Shown one piece after another: positions 34,820 through 44,510 of a stretch of 64,000 nt of DNA. Source of the DNA: Candidatus Obscuribacterales bacterium (GTDB lineage Bacteria > Cyanobacteriota > Vampirovibrionia > Obscuribacterales > Obscuribacteraceae); the NCBI GenBank assembly GCA_020634035.1, contig JACKCM010000005.1:310001-374000 (forward strand), given 5' to 3'. The position numbers and the translations under genes are program-made. Under the pieces are notes generated by a model. The model was not told the DNA's origin. It saw only the letters and a program-made list of their open reading frames with translations, and did not search any database. Each line of letters opens with the position of its first letter. Position 1 is the first letter of the stretch.

Positions 34820-35449
34820 CTAGATCTCTATCACCGTAGGAGTATTGGTCGGTCGGTATCTGCCATCGCAGATAGAGACATTGTAATATCTGGTACCGGC
34901 CAGCTCGAGCTCTCCGTGAGCTTCATGAATATGACCGAAAACATGAACTGCCGGTGGCGATTTCATCCTTTCGGTGAGAGTGAGCTTCAGCTCTTCGCAG
35001 CCGACATTGCCGCTGGGACAGAGGTCGAGGATATGGGCAGGCGGACCGTGGGTGATGAGCAGGTCGATACCTTCAGGGATTTTTTCCCAGACGGCTTTTA
35101 TATCTTCGCCTCGCTCTTTCATGAAACTCCAGTTCATAAACTGCGGGGTCCAGGGGCTGCCCCAGATTCTCAGACCGTCAAGCTCTAACAGTTCGTCTTG
35201 CAGATAAAAACAGGAGTTCATCAGCTCTTTTGCAGAGGCACTGTGCTTTTCTAAGAATCGGTCATGATTGCCGGCAATCACAACCGGTTTATGCTTGAAT
35301 TTATAGCTCTCTTCCATCAGATAATGATTGATTTCAAAGAGCTCTTCGCGGCTGCCATGGCTGGTCAGGTCGCCGGCGACCACCAGCAGATCCCCTTCAG
35401 GAAGATCCGGCCTGCGGTTGTGAATATCGCTGATTGCTATTACTTTCAA
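34820..35449 (-). CDS. Calcineurin-like metallophosphoesterase
   Basis: 209 aa with the complete two-metal set in order: SDIHNR (DxH), VVAGDLTSHG (GD), VIAGNHDRF (GNHD), LLITHGPP (THGP) and VFGHIHEAHG (GHxH). No signal peptide, so cytoplasmic. The size and motif spacing match small single-domain phosphoesterases related to the UPF/MPPED-like group that act on cyclic nucleotides or phosphodiesters. It probably shares a transcript with the membrane protein that follows it. Confidence 0.9.
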   Translation of the reverse strand: MKVIAISDIHNRRPDLPEGDLLVVAGDLTSHGSREELFEINHYLMEESYKFKHKPVVIAGNHDRFLEKHSASAKELMNSCFYLQDELLELDGLRIWGSPWTPQFMNWSFMKERGEDIKAVWEKIPEGIDLLITHGPPAHILDLCPSGNVGCEELKLTLTERMKSPPAVHVFGHIHEAHGELELAGTRYYNVSICDGRYRPTNTPTVIEI

Positions 35450-35510
35450 CTGAGGCTCAGTTCTTTGCCATATGAGATATGGACCTATTGTACCGAATCT
35501 AACTGCAATT

Positions 35511-38500
35511 CTATCGGGTGCTGCTTACCTTGCCATTCAGATCCAGATAGAAGCGAGCGTCTTTTTTAAGACCGGCGACAGCGCTGTCTTTTTCTATGCT
35601 TTGCAATACCGCAAGCGCCGGGGAGAGGTCGATGCCGGCATAGGAGCCGAGCTCGATCATGCTGCCCGCTGCTGCCAGTCGGACTCTTTCGTTGGTTGAA
35701 TTCATGGCAAGACGCAGCATGTTGAATCGTGGGTCCTGGGCGTCCCTGGTGTGCTGGTTCTTGACCGCTGCGAAGATGGCGTCTATAACGACCTGGGCAT
35801 CGTTGCCGTCCTCCAACGCTTTCTCTATATTGAGCGCGCGCTGGGCGGCGGTGGTAGTGGTGTCCTGAGCTGTATCACGCCATACCTGAATGACCGAATC
35901 TCTCATTTTGTGCAGAGCATCTTCCGCTTCTCTACCGAGGGCGGTGCCTTGCTTCTCTTTGACCAGAGCTTCGAGCACCGGATAAGCTTTGTGATGACCA
36001 TTGGCGACAATGGTTTTGACCAGGCTGCTTTCGATGGTGGTGTCGGCACTATAGGGCGCGCGCTGGGTTATTTGAAGATCGAGAGCGCTGGCGGCGGTGA
36101 GAGCCGCTTCTTCTCGGGTGATTGCTCGTCGTTTGTCTTTATCCGGGGTGGCCAGTTGATCGAGGGCTTCGGCGAGATAGCGTCTTGCCTGGTGATCCAT
36201 GTTGCGGCTCTTAGTAAGCCCTTCTTGAACAGCCCAGACTATGAGATCTCGGTTTTCTACTCCGGGTTTGGCCAGGTCGCGAATCGCCTGGGCCGACTTT
36301 CTCTGGGCCCAGTCGGATTCATCAGAGGCAAAAGGCTGACCGCCGTTTTGCAGAATATCTATCAAGGCGAGCTTGGCTTTCATTCCATCTTCGTTGCGCA
36401 GAGCCGCCCGGTCTATTAGACGCTCGAACTGGGCGTCACGACTGTCGGTTACTTCTTGCCTTCTTGTATTGCGGGCGCTGGCTTCTTCTTTGTCGATGGT
36501 GCTTCGAGCACTGAAGAACCAATCTAAAGAGCCGAGGAAGCCGGCATACACTGCTTCGGCTGCTTTGTCCCCTTCGGAATCTCGATAGCTGTTGAAGGTT
36601 TTTCCATCGAGAAGAGGGAAGTTCTCTTCGCGCCATTTTCTGATGAAGTATTTGGTGGCATCATCTTTCTGGTCGGCTGAAAGATTCTTTTTATAACTCT
36701 CTACTTCTTCTTTGAGCTTGGTCCAGCCTTCGAAAGGATCTCGCATAAGGGCGGCGGCGGTGCGCTCGAAGACCTTTTTATACTCTTCGCTACTGGGGTC
36801 CAGTCTCTCCTGGGTAAATTTGACATCGAGCAGGCGGCTCGATACGGTGGGGTCGGATTCGGTGCCCACCAGATCTATCACCAGGGATCTCAGTTTGGGA
36901 TCTCTCAGGGTTTCGAGCCCTTTTATAGCTTCGTAGCGTACCGAGGCATCCCAGTCTTTCTGGGTTTTTCTTTCAGGATCTCCTGCCAGGGTGTCTCTCA
37001 ATACTGGAATAGCGTTTCTGGAGCCCATTTCAGTAAGGCTCTGGATAGCTGCTATTCTCAGTTTTGGTGAGAAGTTGGCGAATTTGCTCGAGTTTTGATC
37101 TAGTAAGCCGATCAAAGACTGCTCGATAATGCTCTTTTGCATTTGCTCGCCGCCTTCGATTACAGGCTTCAGCACTTTGATGAACTCGGCACTGTCCTTC
37201 TCTGATTTGAGGTCGAGGCTGTAGTCTTCTACCCCTTTTAAAGTATTGCTCACTATTGCCATCGAGGTCTCGCGTACTGAATTGGCTGCTTTCTTATCAT
37301 CTCTGGATTCCGATTCAGAAAGTCTCTTCATTCCTTCGGCACCGAGCTTCTCTACCACTCGGCGGCTAAGATCGACATTCTCGGGAGTCATCAGAGTTGT
37401 CAGATTTCGGTAGACCGAAAGCCGAAGTTCGGCATCGTCTCCGGCAAGATCCAGCACGGCGGAAGCGGCATTTAATCTGCGCTCGCTGCCTTTGCTTTCG
37501 TCTGCCATGTCTGCTTTGAGTATGTTCAGCGCTTTGACCGAGAAAGAGTTCTCTTCAGAGGTATTTTCAGTTTTGCTTTCACCCAGCAGTCGCGAGTACT
37601 GTTTGATCATCTCCTGTCTGGTATCAGAGTCGCCTTCGCCATTGGCATAGAGCATCATGGCTGCGGCAGCGCGGTGATCTTTGTTCTTGGCAGTAAGGGC
37701 TATATTCTGCAAATAGTTCTCGACGGCAGAAGCGCTGAGTCCTACTTTGAGGCTGTCTTCTTTGAATTGATCTCTGGCGTCGAGAGAGACCGCTTCTTGA
37801 ATTTTGAGTGCGTCTACGGTAACGCCCAGTCGAAGGATGGCTTCGGACTTTTCGAGGTCGGTGGTTTTGTCGGATGTAAATACATCCTCCAGCACTCCTG
37901 CCACCTCTCGACCGCTGGCCACGCCAAGCTGTAGAGCCAGATCGCTGGATGCCACCAGTTTTGATTCTGCTTTGGGAGAGACCAGATCTCTTCTCAGATA
38001 AGCTGCTATATCGCTGGATTTCAGATCCTGTTTTTCGGTGCGGGCAGGGGAGGTGTGTTCTATTTCGGTGCTGCCGTATTCGTGATAAACCGTCTCTGAG
38101 TATTTGTATTCGGCGATATTTATTTCGCGGCTTGCAAGAGTATCGGGTAGATTGCCTTCTGCATCGCGAGAGAGCTGAAGCAGGGCAAGAGCGGCTGCGG
38201 TCTGGCTGGCTCTGCTCTTCGTTTCAGCATATTTTAAGAAGCCACCGCTTTTGTCTTGCAGATGACCAATGTCCGAGCTACGGTCTGTAACCTGGCTTCC
38301 GTCGGGCATAAACTGGCTTACCAGCTCTTGTTTATATCTGTCGATCTCTTCGGCGGTGGCATCACCAGCCAGAAGTGTTCTGGTCTTATCGAGAATCTCT
38401 TTTACCTGAGGATCGCTTTGCTCTCCTTGAAGAAGCAGTTCATAGCGATCGAGCTCTGCCACTTTTGCTTTTTTCGGGTCTATCTCGGCTGCCTTTTCTT

Positions 38501-40544
38501 CGGCAGGAGCTTGATCTCCCTGGCCGTCTTTGCCCTGGCGAAGAGCTGCTCTTGTAGGGTCATTGCGACCGATTTCAGAAAGGCTGTCTACTTGATGATA
38601 GATGTCCTGACCAATTACTACTGCAAAGGGCAGCTCGGTCATTTTTGCTCCGAACTCAGCCGGGGCGTAAATTCTGTTCGCCCATTTAGAGCCCTTGATC
38701 TGAGCTTCGACAATGGCTGAGGCCGATTCTGCCGCTGAAGCCGCTTCGGTTCCGGTACGCAGATTTTTAAGCATGCGCCAGCTGCCTGCACCAAGTCCAA
38801 GGGCGGCATCACCGACAAAATATAGACCCCGGGCGGTCTGGATATGCTGACCAATTTCGGTATTCTGGAAGTAGGCATTGTTTACGATACCGCTGGCACC
38901 GACGGTGGCACGAAGTCCGCCTTTGAAAGCTTGTTTGGCTGCTTGGCTGAGCACCAGTTGGCCTGCGCGGGCTGCTTTGACCGCAGCTCCTACCTGAATG
39001 GTACCGGTTACCAGCATGGCACCATCGAGGGTGGCTATAAGGGCTTTCTCTCCATAGTGGAAAACTTGTTGTCTGGTTCTCCAGGAAGCCAGATCTTTGG
39101 CTTGCATAATCTCGACTTTGCCGCCGTTGCGCACAGGTACCCAGTCTTCCGGGTCGTATTCGCGTGGGGCGACTTTTGTTTCGTTGCCGATTTTGTCGGC
39201 ACCGATATTGAGATAGTTGTACCAGTTAGAATATCTGTACTGAACATCGTTAGAGATGACGATCTTCTTCTTGCCGTCGGCGCCGGTTTTTTCTTCTACA
39301 TCGAATTCGAGGTCAATGAGGTTATAGTATTTTTCAGAGCCGTCGACGTTCTCTTTGTCGACGAACTCGCTGATGTCGCCTTTTTGATCCAGTCTGACTC
39401 TACCTTCCGGGGTGTCGATTTCGCCCCAGAAAAGCAGGCGATCCGGATTCTCTTCTAGTTTAATCAGCTCTTTCAGTGCCTGATCCACTTCTTGCCCGTG
39501 GTCAGCCATCCACTTGCGCAGGTTCTCCATCTTCTCTTTGTTCTCAGGATGATCGAGTCTGAGGTCCTTGGGAAGATCGAGTTTTACCTGGGTAATTCTG
39601 CCTTTTTCGTCGCGAACTATCTCAGAGCCGGGCGGCTTCTCGAAGCCGAAACGTTTGCCGGCTCTATTGAGACTGTCCATGGCTTCGACATAGTTGCGTA
39701 CTCTGGTAGCAAGGTCCACTGCTTCTATAGCAGCGGCTCGCCATTCTTCAGGTTTGGAGCCTCTTTTATCGAGCCAGGCTTCCTGTTGGTCTTTGTCCGG
39801 TATCAGTCTGGTGATTTCTTTTTCGAGCAGTCTGTCCTGCTGTTCCTGTCTGGCTGTCAGGGCTCTGACATCAACTTCTTTGAGCCAGCGCATGGTGTCA
39901 TCTATTTTTTCGATTTCGAGATCCGAAGGGACATTGGCCGAATCGAGCTTCAAGTTCGGTGTTATTCTTCCGGTCTGCACAAGCTGTTTGTAATAGTCGA
40001 CCGAGACGACTTTGTTGTATTGATCGGCAGGCAATTCCAGTGGTGTTCCGGAAGGCAAGGGCAACTGCAGTCTGGTCAGTTCTGTGATAGCACCAGGAAC
40101 AGCTTGCTTCTCTATCCAGGTGACCATGTTCTTGTAAGCTTCTTTTGTGGCCGGTCCGAAGCGACCTTCGCGTTCTTCTTGCTGTATCTTCTCGACGCCT
40201 TCTTTGACCTGCCTGGCGAACTCTTCATCAGAGACATTCTCAGGGCGTGGCTGGGAGATAGAGTAGATATTGACTATCTGCTTCTGAAGGAAAGAAACTC
40301 GTCTTTGTTCATCGGCGCTAAGGGGTTTTTCGGCGGTGTTGTCCACTATTTCAAGGGCTGGGACCACAGCGCTATCTTTGGTTTCATTTACTAGACGGGT
40401 TTGACCGGCTTGACCGGCTGGCTGGACCTCAGACTTTCTGAGATTCTCAGATTCGGACTGCAATGTGTTGACTGCTTCTTTCTTCTGATCAGGCTGACTG
40501 TCGCCGACTTTCGCTTCGACGGGAAGCTCTCTGGTCTCTGCCAT
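35511..40544 (-). CDS. Giant HEAT-repeat protein with PG-binding-like segment
   Basis: 1677 aa from ATG 40544, with GGAG (40551-40554) six bases upstream; an in-frame start at 40619 is less likely. N-terminus low complexity and acidic. About residue 125 (EGRFGPATKEAYKNMVTWI) resembles the FGP-TxxA core of peptidoglycan-binding repeats. Around residues 510-570 lies a Gly/Ala-rich hydrophobic region (GAMLVTGTIQVGAAVKAA, FVGDAALGLGAGSW) that could insert in a membrane. The last 800 residues are HEAT/ARM-like helices (IPVLRDTLAGD, RVRLAAAGSMIELGS). No signal peptide. A scaffold is the best guess. It follows the coiled-coil gene on the same strand. Confidence 0.75.
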   Translation of the reverse strand: MAETRELPVEAKVGDSQPDQKKEAVNTLQSESENLRKSEVQPAGQAGQTRLVNETKDSAVVPALEIVDNTAEKPLSADEQRRVSFLQKQIVNIYSISQPRPENVSDEEFARQVKEGVEKIQQEEREGRFGPATKEAYKNMVTWIEKQAVPGAITELTRLQLPLPSGTPLELPADQYNKVVSVDYYKQLVQTGRITPNLKLDSANVPSDLEIEKIDDTMRWLKEVDVRALTARQEQQDRLLEKEITRLIPDKDQQEAWLDKRGSKPEEWRAAAIEAVDLATRVRNYVEAMDSLNRAGKRFGFEKPPGSEIVRDEKGRITQVKLDLPKDLRLDHPENKEKMENLRKWMADHGQEVDQALKELIKLEENPDRLLFWGEIDTPEGRVRLDQKGDISEFVDKENVDGSEKYYNLIDLEFDVEEKTGADGKKKIVISNDVQYRYSNWYNYLNIGADKIGNETKVAPREYDPEDWVPVRNGGKVEIMQAKDLASWRTRQQVFHYGEKALIATLDGAMLVTGTIQVGAAVKAARAGQLVLSQAAKQAFKGGLRATVGASGIVNNAYFQNTEIGQHIQTARGLYFVGDAALGLGAGSWRMLKNLRTGTEAASAAESASAIVEAQIKGSKWANRIYAPAEFGAKMTELPFAVVIGQDIYHQVDSLSEIGRNDPTRAALRQGKDGQGDQAPAEEKAAEIDPKKAKVAELDRYELLLQGEQSDPQVKEILDKTRTLLAGDATAEEIDRYKQELVSQFMPDGSQVTDRSSDIGHLQDKSGGFLKYAETKSRASQTAAALALLQLSRDAEGNLPDTLASREINIAEYKYSETVYHEYGSTEIEHTSPARTEKQDLKSSDIAAYLRRDLVSPKAESKLVASSDLALQLGVASGREVAGVLEDVFTSDKTTDLEKSEAILRLGVTVDALKIQEAVSLDARDQFKEDSLKVGLSASAVENYLQNIALTAKNKDHRAAAAMMLYANGEGDSDTRQEMIKQYSRLLGESKTENTSEENSFSVKALNILKADMADESKGSERRLNAASAVLDLAGDDAELRLSVYRNLTTLMTPENVDLSRRVVEKLGAEGMKRLSESESRDDKKAANSVRETSMAIVSNTLKGVEDYSLDLKSEKDSAEFIKVLKPVIEGGEQMQKSIIEQSLIGLLDQNSSKFANFSPKLRIAAIQSLTEMGSRNAIPVLRDTLAGDPERKTQKDWDASVRYEAIKGLETLRDPKLRSLVIDLVGTESDPTVSSRLLDVKFTQERLDPSSEEYKKVFERTAAALMRDPFEGWTKLKEEVESYKKNLSADQKDDATKYFIRKWREENFPLLDGKTFNSYRDSEGDKAAEAVYAGFLGSLDWFFSARSTIDKEEASARNTRRQEVTDSRDAQFERLIDRAALRNEDGMKAKLALIDILQNGGQPFASDESDWAQRKSAQAIRDLAKPGVENRDLIVWAVQEGLTKSRNMDHQARRYLAEALDQLATPDKDKRRAITREEAALTAASALDLQITQRAPYSADTTIESSLVKTIVANGHHKAYPVLEALVKEKQGTALGREAEDALHKMRDSVIQVWRDTAQDTTTTAAQRALNIEKALEDGNDAQVVIDAIFAAVKNQHTRDAQDPRFNMLRLAMNSTNERVRLAAAGSMIELGSYAGIDLSPALAVLQSIEKDSAVAGLKKDARFYLDLNGKVSSTR

Positions 40545-40567
40545 AAAAAACTCCGGACATAAAAACT

Positions 40568-40581
40568 GGGGGGATGGGGGG
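40568..40581 (-). promoter_or_regulatory. Double poly-C tract upstream of the giant HEAT gene
   Basis: On the minus strand C6-AT-C6 (40581-40568) lies 24 bases before ATG 40544. Similar tracts stand before the two neighbouring large genes. Confidence 0.5.
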
Positions 40582-40657
40582 TAGTTTATATCTATCGCCA
40601 TCCGCCCGTTTTTGGACACTTTCTGGATTTTACGGCATAAAATTTCGTTTTGAGCTT

Positions 40658-42520
40658 CTATCGGGGGCTCACTGTCGCCCGCTTCTCATCTTCGTAGCGA
40701 GATTCACCGGCTACAGCTTCTTGCTGGCTTGCATAATAGGCGAGGGCGGCGCTTACAACGATGCCCAGAGCCACGCCGCGACTTAGAGAGCCACGTACCG
40801 ATCCTTCGCTAAGACCATTGCGTCCGGCTGCCTCGCCTTCTTTGATGTGTCGGGCGATATAGTCGTGGGCTTTGTCCCGAACTTCAGAACTGCCGGTGCT
40901 TTCGAGAATTCTGATTACGGTTTCTAAGTTACGGGCCCGGGCTCTTTCGGCTTCGGTTTCGCTCTTCTTAAGGCGAGCAATCTCCTGGCGGAGTTCCTCT
41001 ATCTGAGATTCGCTCACTTTTTCTCCCCGGCTCTCTACTTTGCCGTCTATATTGGCGCCTTCGGCTATCTCTTTGTTAAACACGCCGGTCCCGGTAGAGG
41101 ATGCTTCTAATGTGGGCTTGATTTCCACCGGAGTCTCTATAAGGCGAGTGCGTCTCTGGCGGGGAGCGGTTTCGGCAGGAGCCTCCGGGGCGGCTTCGAC
41201 CGATCTTTTCAATTCTGTGTTTTCTTGTCTCAGGACCTCTGCTTCGGCAAGCGCGTCGGCTTGTTGTTTCTCGGCGGCAGCCAGCTTGGCTTGCATCTCG
41301 CCAAGCAGCCGGCTCATTTCGGATTTGACTCGATCTGCTTCAGAGCGAGCTCTATTTATGTCGGCATCTTTATTGGCCAGCTCTTCTTTCGAGGCTTCGA
41401 CCTGGCTGGACAGCTTTGCAATTTCATTAGCAGAACTTTCCACCTGGGCGCCCTGCTCTTTGACTGTCGTTCTGAGATTCTCTATCAAGGCGTTGGCTTC
41501 GGCAGCTTCTCTGGCTGCGGTCTGGGCCTCGAGGGCGCTTGCTTCTTTTACTTTGGACAGTTCGCCTTCAAGAGCGGTGATTCTGTTCTGGCTTCTGGTC
41601 TCTTTCTCTGATGCGGATTTATTCTCTTCCAGCCTGGCGGTTTCCATAGAGGCTATCTCTGTTTTGAGAGCTTCTATGCTTTCTTTTGAATCCTGGTGAG
41701 TCTTTGCCAACTCCTGGGTCAGGACTTCTATTTCGCCGCCGGCTCGGGTGGCAGCTTCGGTGGCGGCTTTCGTTTCGGCCTCTCTGGCGGCTTTCAGGCT
41801 TTCGACTTCACTTTCTAGAGACTCTATCCGCTTCTTAGAATCTGCAGATTCTGTCTCGTTAGACGCTTTCAGTTCGGCAAGCTGCCCTTCTAAAACTGTG
41901 GTTCTCGCTTCGCTGGCAGCAAGAACTTTGGCGGCTTCTCTTGCTTCTGTCGCTTTTTCTCGGGTAAGTTCTTCTATCTTGCCTTCTAACAGCGCTATCG
42001 ATTCGGAAGATTTTTGACCCAGTGAGGCGAGCTCATTTTTTAAAGACGAGATCTCGGTCTCACTCTTTATAGCTGCATCCGATGCCGTTGCAATTTCTGA
42101 ATCCCTGACGGTCTTAAGCTCTTCTAGCTGTTTTTCAAGGGTGGTGATTCTTTCGGTCGCTACTTGAGCTTCGCCTTCTTTAGATTCTTTCAGTGCGGCG
42201 ATTTCGGTCTCTAGAGCGGTGATTTTGGCATCGGCCCCACTTTGCCGTTCAGCGGCTTTTGTTGCGTCGGATTCTTTTGCTGCTTCCAAAGTCGCGATTC
42301 TAGATTTAAGAGTCTCTGCGTCTTTGCCCGATTGTTCTCTGGTCTGGGCAAGCTCTTGTTTGAGAGTTTCTATCTCGGTATTGCTTCTGGTGGCAGCGTC
42401 GGCGGCGGCTTCTTTCTCTGCTGCTTGAGCCTCTTTTATCTGAGTGATTTCGGTTTCAAGAGTGCCGATGCGCTTGGCGCTCTCGACCAGGGCTTCTCTG
42501 GCGGTGGCCAGCTCGGCCAC
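40658..42520 (-). CDS. C-terminal part of the giant coiled-coil protein
   Basis: 620 aa counted from an internal GTG at 42520, though the coding frame continues upstream to about 42968 without any start codon, so the GTG is not a real start. Residues 1-400 are continuous coiled coil rich in Glu, Ala, Lys and Thr. Then comes an acidic linker, a helical segment (EELRQEIARLKKSE, NLETVIRILESTGSSEVRDKAHDYIARHIKEG) and a terminal hydrophobic helix (GVALGIVVSAALAYYASQ). This last block matches the C-terminus of the neighbouring 46241-47461 protein, including VSAALAYY. Confidence 0.75.
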   Translation of the reverse strand: MAELATAREALVESAKRIGTLETEITQIKEAQAAEKEAAADAATRSNTEIETLKQELAQTREQSGKDAETLKSRIATLEAAKESDATKAAERQSGADAKITALETEIAALKESKEGEAQVATERITTLEKQLEELKTVRDSEIATASDAAIKSETEISSLKNELASLGQKSSESIALLEGKIEELTREKATEAREAAKVLAASEARTTVLEGQLAELKASNETESADSKKRIESLESEVESLKAAREAETKAATEAATRAGGEIEVLTQELAKTHQDSKESIEALKTEIASMETARLEENKSASEKETRSQNRITALEGELSKVKEASALEAQTAAREAAEANALIENLRTTVKEQGAQVESSANEIAKLSSQVEASKEELANKDADINRARSEADRVKSEMSRLLGEMQAKLAAAEKQQADALAEAEVLRQENTELKRSVEAAPEAPAETAPRQRRTRLIETPVEIKPTLEASSTGTGVFNKEIAEGANIDGKVESRGEKVSESQIEELRQEIARLKKSETEAERARARNLETVIRILESTGSSEVRDKAHDYIARHIKEGEAAGRNGLSEGSVRGSLSRGVALGIVVSAALAYYASQQEAVAGESRYEDEKRATVSPR

Positions 42521-44510
42521 TTTGGTATCGAGTTGAGTAAGAGAAGTGCGGCTTGCGTCTTTTGCTTCGACCAGCTCTTTTTTGAGAGTTTCGATTTCGG
42601 TGTTTGTTTTGGATGCTGTTTCGCGAGCCTCTCTCTGCTCTTGTTCTCTAGCAGTTTTCAGCTCTTGAACTTGAGTCTCCAGGCTGGTGATGCGCTCACC
42701 GGCTGCTTTAGAATCGGTCTCTTTAGAAGCCTTGAGTGCGGTCAGCTGCTGTTCTAGAGAAGCGGTTCTCTCGCCACTGGTTTTTAGCGACTCGGCAGCG
42801 ACTTTGGCTTCTGCTTCTCTATCTGCGGTGAGTTTTTCTATCTTCGCTTCGAGGGCTTCGATGGCTTTAGAAGAAGTCTCTTTAGACTGGGCAAGCTCCT
42901 GTTTAAGGGCTTCGGTCTCTTTAGAATCGGCCTGTTTATCTGCTTCTAACTCGGCGATTCTGGTTTTAGAGTCTCAGCTTCTTTACTGGAGTTTTCTTTG
43001 GTCTGGGCAAGCTCTTGTTTGAGAGTTTCAATTTCGGTATTGCTTCTGGTGGCAGCGTCGGCGGCTGCTTCTTTCTCTGCTGCTTGAGCCTCTTTTATCT
43101 GAGTGATTTCGGTTTCAAGAGTGCCGATGCGTTTGGCGCTTTCTGCCAGGGCTTCTCTGGCGGTGGCCAGCTCGGCCACTTTGGTATCGAGTTGAGTAAG
43201 AGAATTGCGGCTTGCGTCTTTTGCTTCGACCAGCTCTTTTTTGAGAGTTTCGATTTCGGTGTTGGTTTTGGATGCTGTTTCGCGAGCCTCTCTCTGCTCT
43301 TGTTCTCTAGCAGTTTTCAGCTCTTGAACTTGAGTCTCCAGGCTGGTGATACGCTCACCGGCTGCTTTAGAATCGGTCTCTTTGGAATCTTGTCTCTTTG
43401 CGGTTCTTAGCTCCAGGTCAGCTGCTTGTTCTATCTGAGAAGCGGTTCTCTCGCCACTGGCTTTTCTCTTTAGCGACTCGGCAGCGACTTTGGCTTCTGC
43501 TTCTCTATCTGGGCGGTGAGGGTTTTTTCTATTTTAGCTTCAAGGGCTTCGATGAGCTTTATCTGAAGAAGTCTCTTTAGACTGGGCAAGCTCCTGTTTA
43601 AGGGCTTCGGTCTCTTTTCGAATCTTGTTTGAGAGTTTCTGTTTATCTGCTTCTAGCTCTTGGCGATTCTGGTTTTTGAGTCTCCAGTCGCTCACCGGCT
43701 TTTGGCTTTACTTTTAGGAGTTGTTCTTTGGTCTTTGAGCAAGCTCTTGTTTGAGGGTGAGTTTCTATTTAGCTCGAGTATTGCTTCTGGTGGCAGCGTC
43801 GGCGGCTCTTTGCTTCTTTCTTCTGCTGCTTGAGCCTCTTTTATCTGGGTGATTTCTCTTTTCAAGAGTGCCGATGCGCATGGCGCTTCTCTCGGCCAGG
43901 GCTTCTCTGGCGGTTTCGAGCCAGCTTGGCGCTCTCAGCAGAGGCTCTCTGGCGGTGGCCAGCTCGGCTACTTGGGTATCGAGTTGAGTAAGTGAATTGC
44001 GACTTGCGTCTTTTGCTTCGACCAGCTCTTGTTTGAGAGTTTCGATTTCGGTGTTGTTTTTGGATTCTGTCTCGCGAGCCTCTCTCTGCTCTTGTTCTCT
44101 GGCCGTTTTCAGGTCTTGAACTTGAGTCTCCAGGCTGGTGATACGCTCACCGGCGTCTTTGGCATCTGTCTCTTTGGCCGCTTTTAGCTCAGTCAGCTGT
44201 TGTTCTAGAGAAGCGGTTCTCTCGCCACTGGCTTTGAGCGACTCGGCAGCGACTTTGGCTTCGGCCTCTCTATCTGCGGTGAGTTTTTCTATTTTAGCTT
44301 CGAGGGCTTCGATGGCTTTGCCAGAAGTCTCTTTAGACTGGGCAAGCTCCTGTTTAAGGGCTTCGGTCTCTTTAGAATCGGCCTGTTTATCTGCTTCTAG
44401 CTCGGCGATTCTGGTTTTTAGAGTCTCGGCTTCTTTACTGGAGTTTTCTCTGGTTTGAGCAAGCTCTTGTTTGAGAGTTTCGATCTCAGTATTGCTTCTG
44501 GTGGCAGCAT
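42502..44510 (-). repeat. Tandem 660-bp (220-residue) coiled-coil repeats
   Basis: The landmark CGGTGGCCAG recurs at 42502, 43161 and 43953. The first spacing is 659 (660 minus a one-base loss), the second 792 (660 plus a net 132). Units start with AELATAREAL and include TRSNTEIETLKQELAQT and GERTASLEQQLT. The middle unit is scrambled at 43380-43930 by short insertions, including a partial repeat of the segment around 43905-43960. Confidence 0.85.

Noticed and set aside
39492..40394. 300-codon open frame opposite the giant HEAT gene
   Set aside because: Shadow frame rich in Phe and Ser without motifs or a start signal.
42502..44510. Repeats as a CRISPR array or mobile element
   Set aside because: Units are 660 bp, coding, and in frame; no spacers, cas genes, terminal repeats or transposase are seen.
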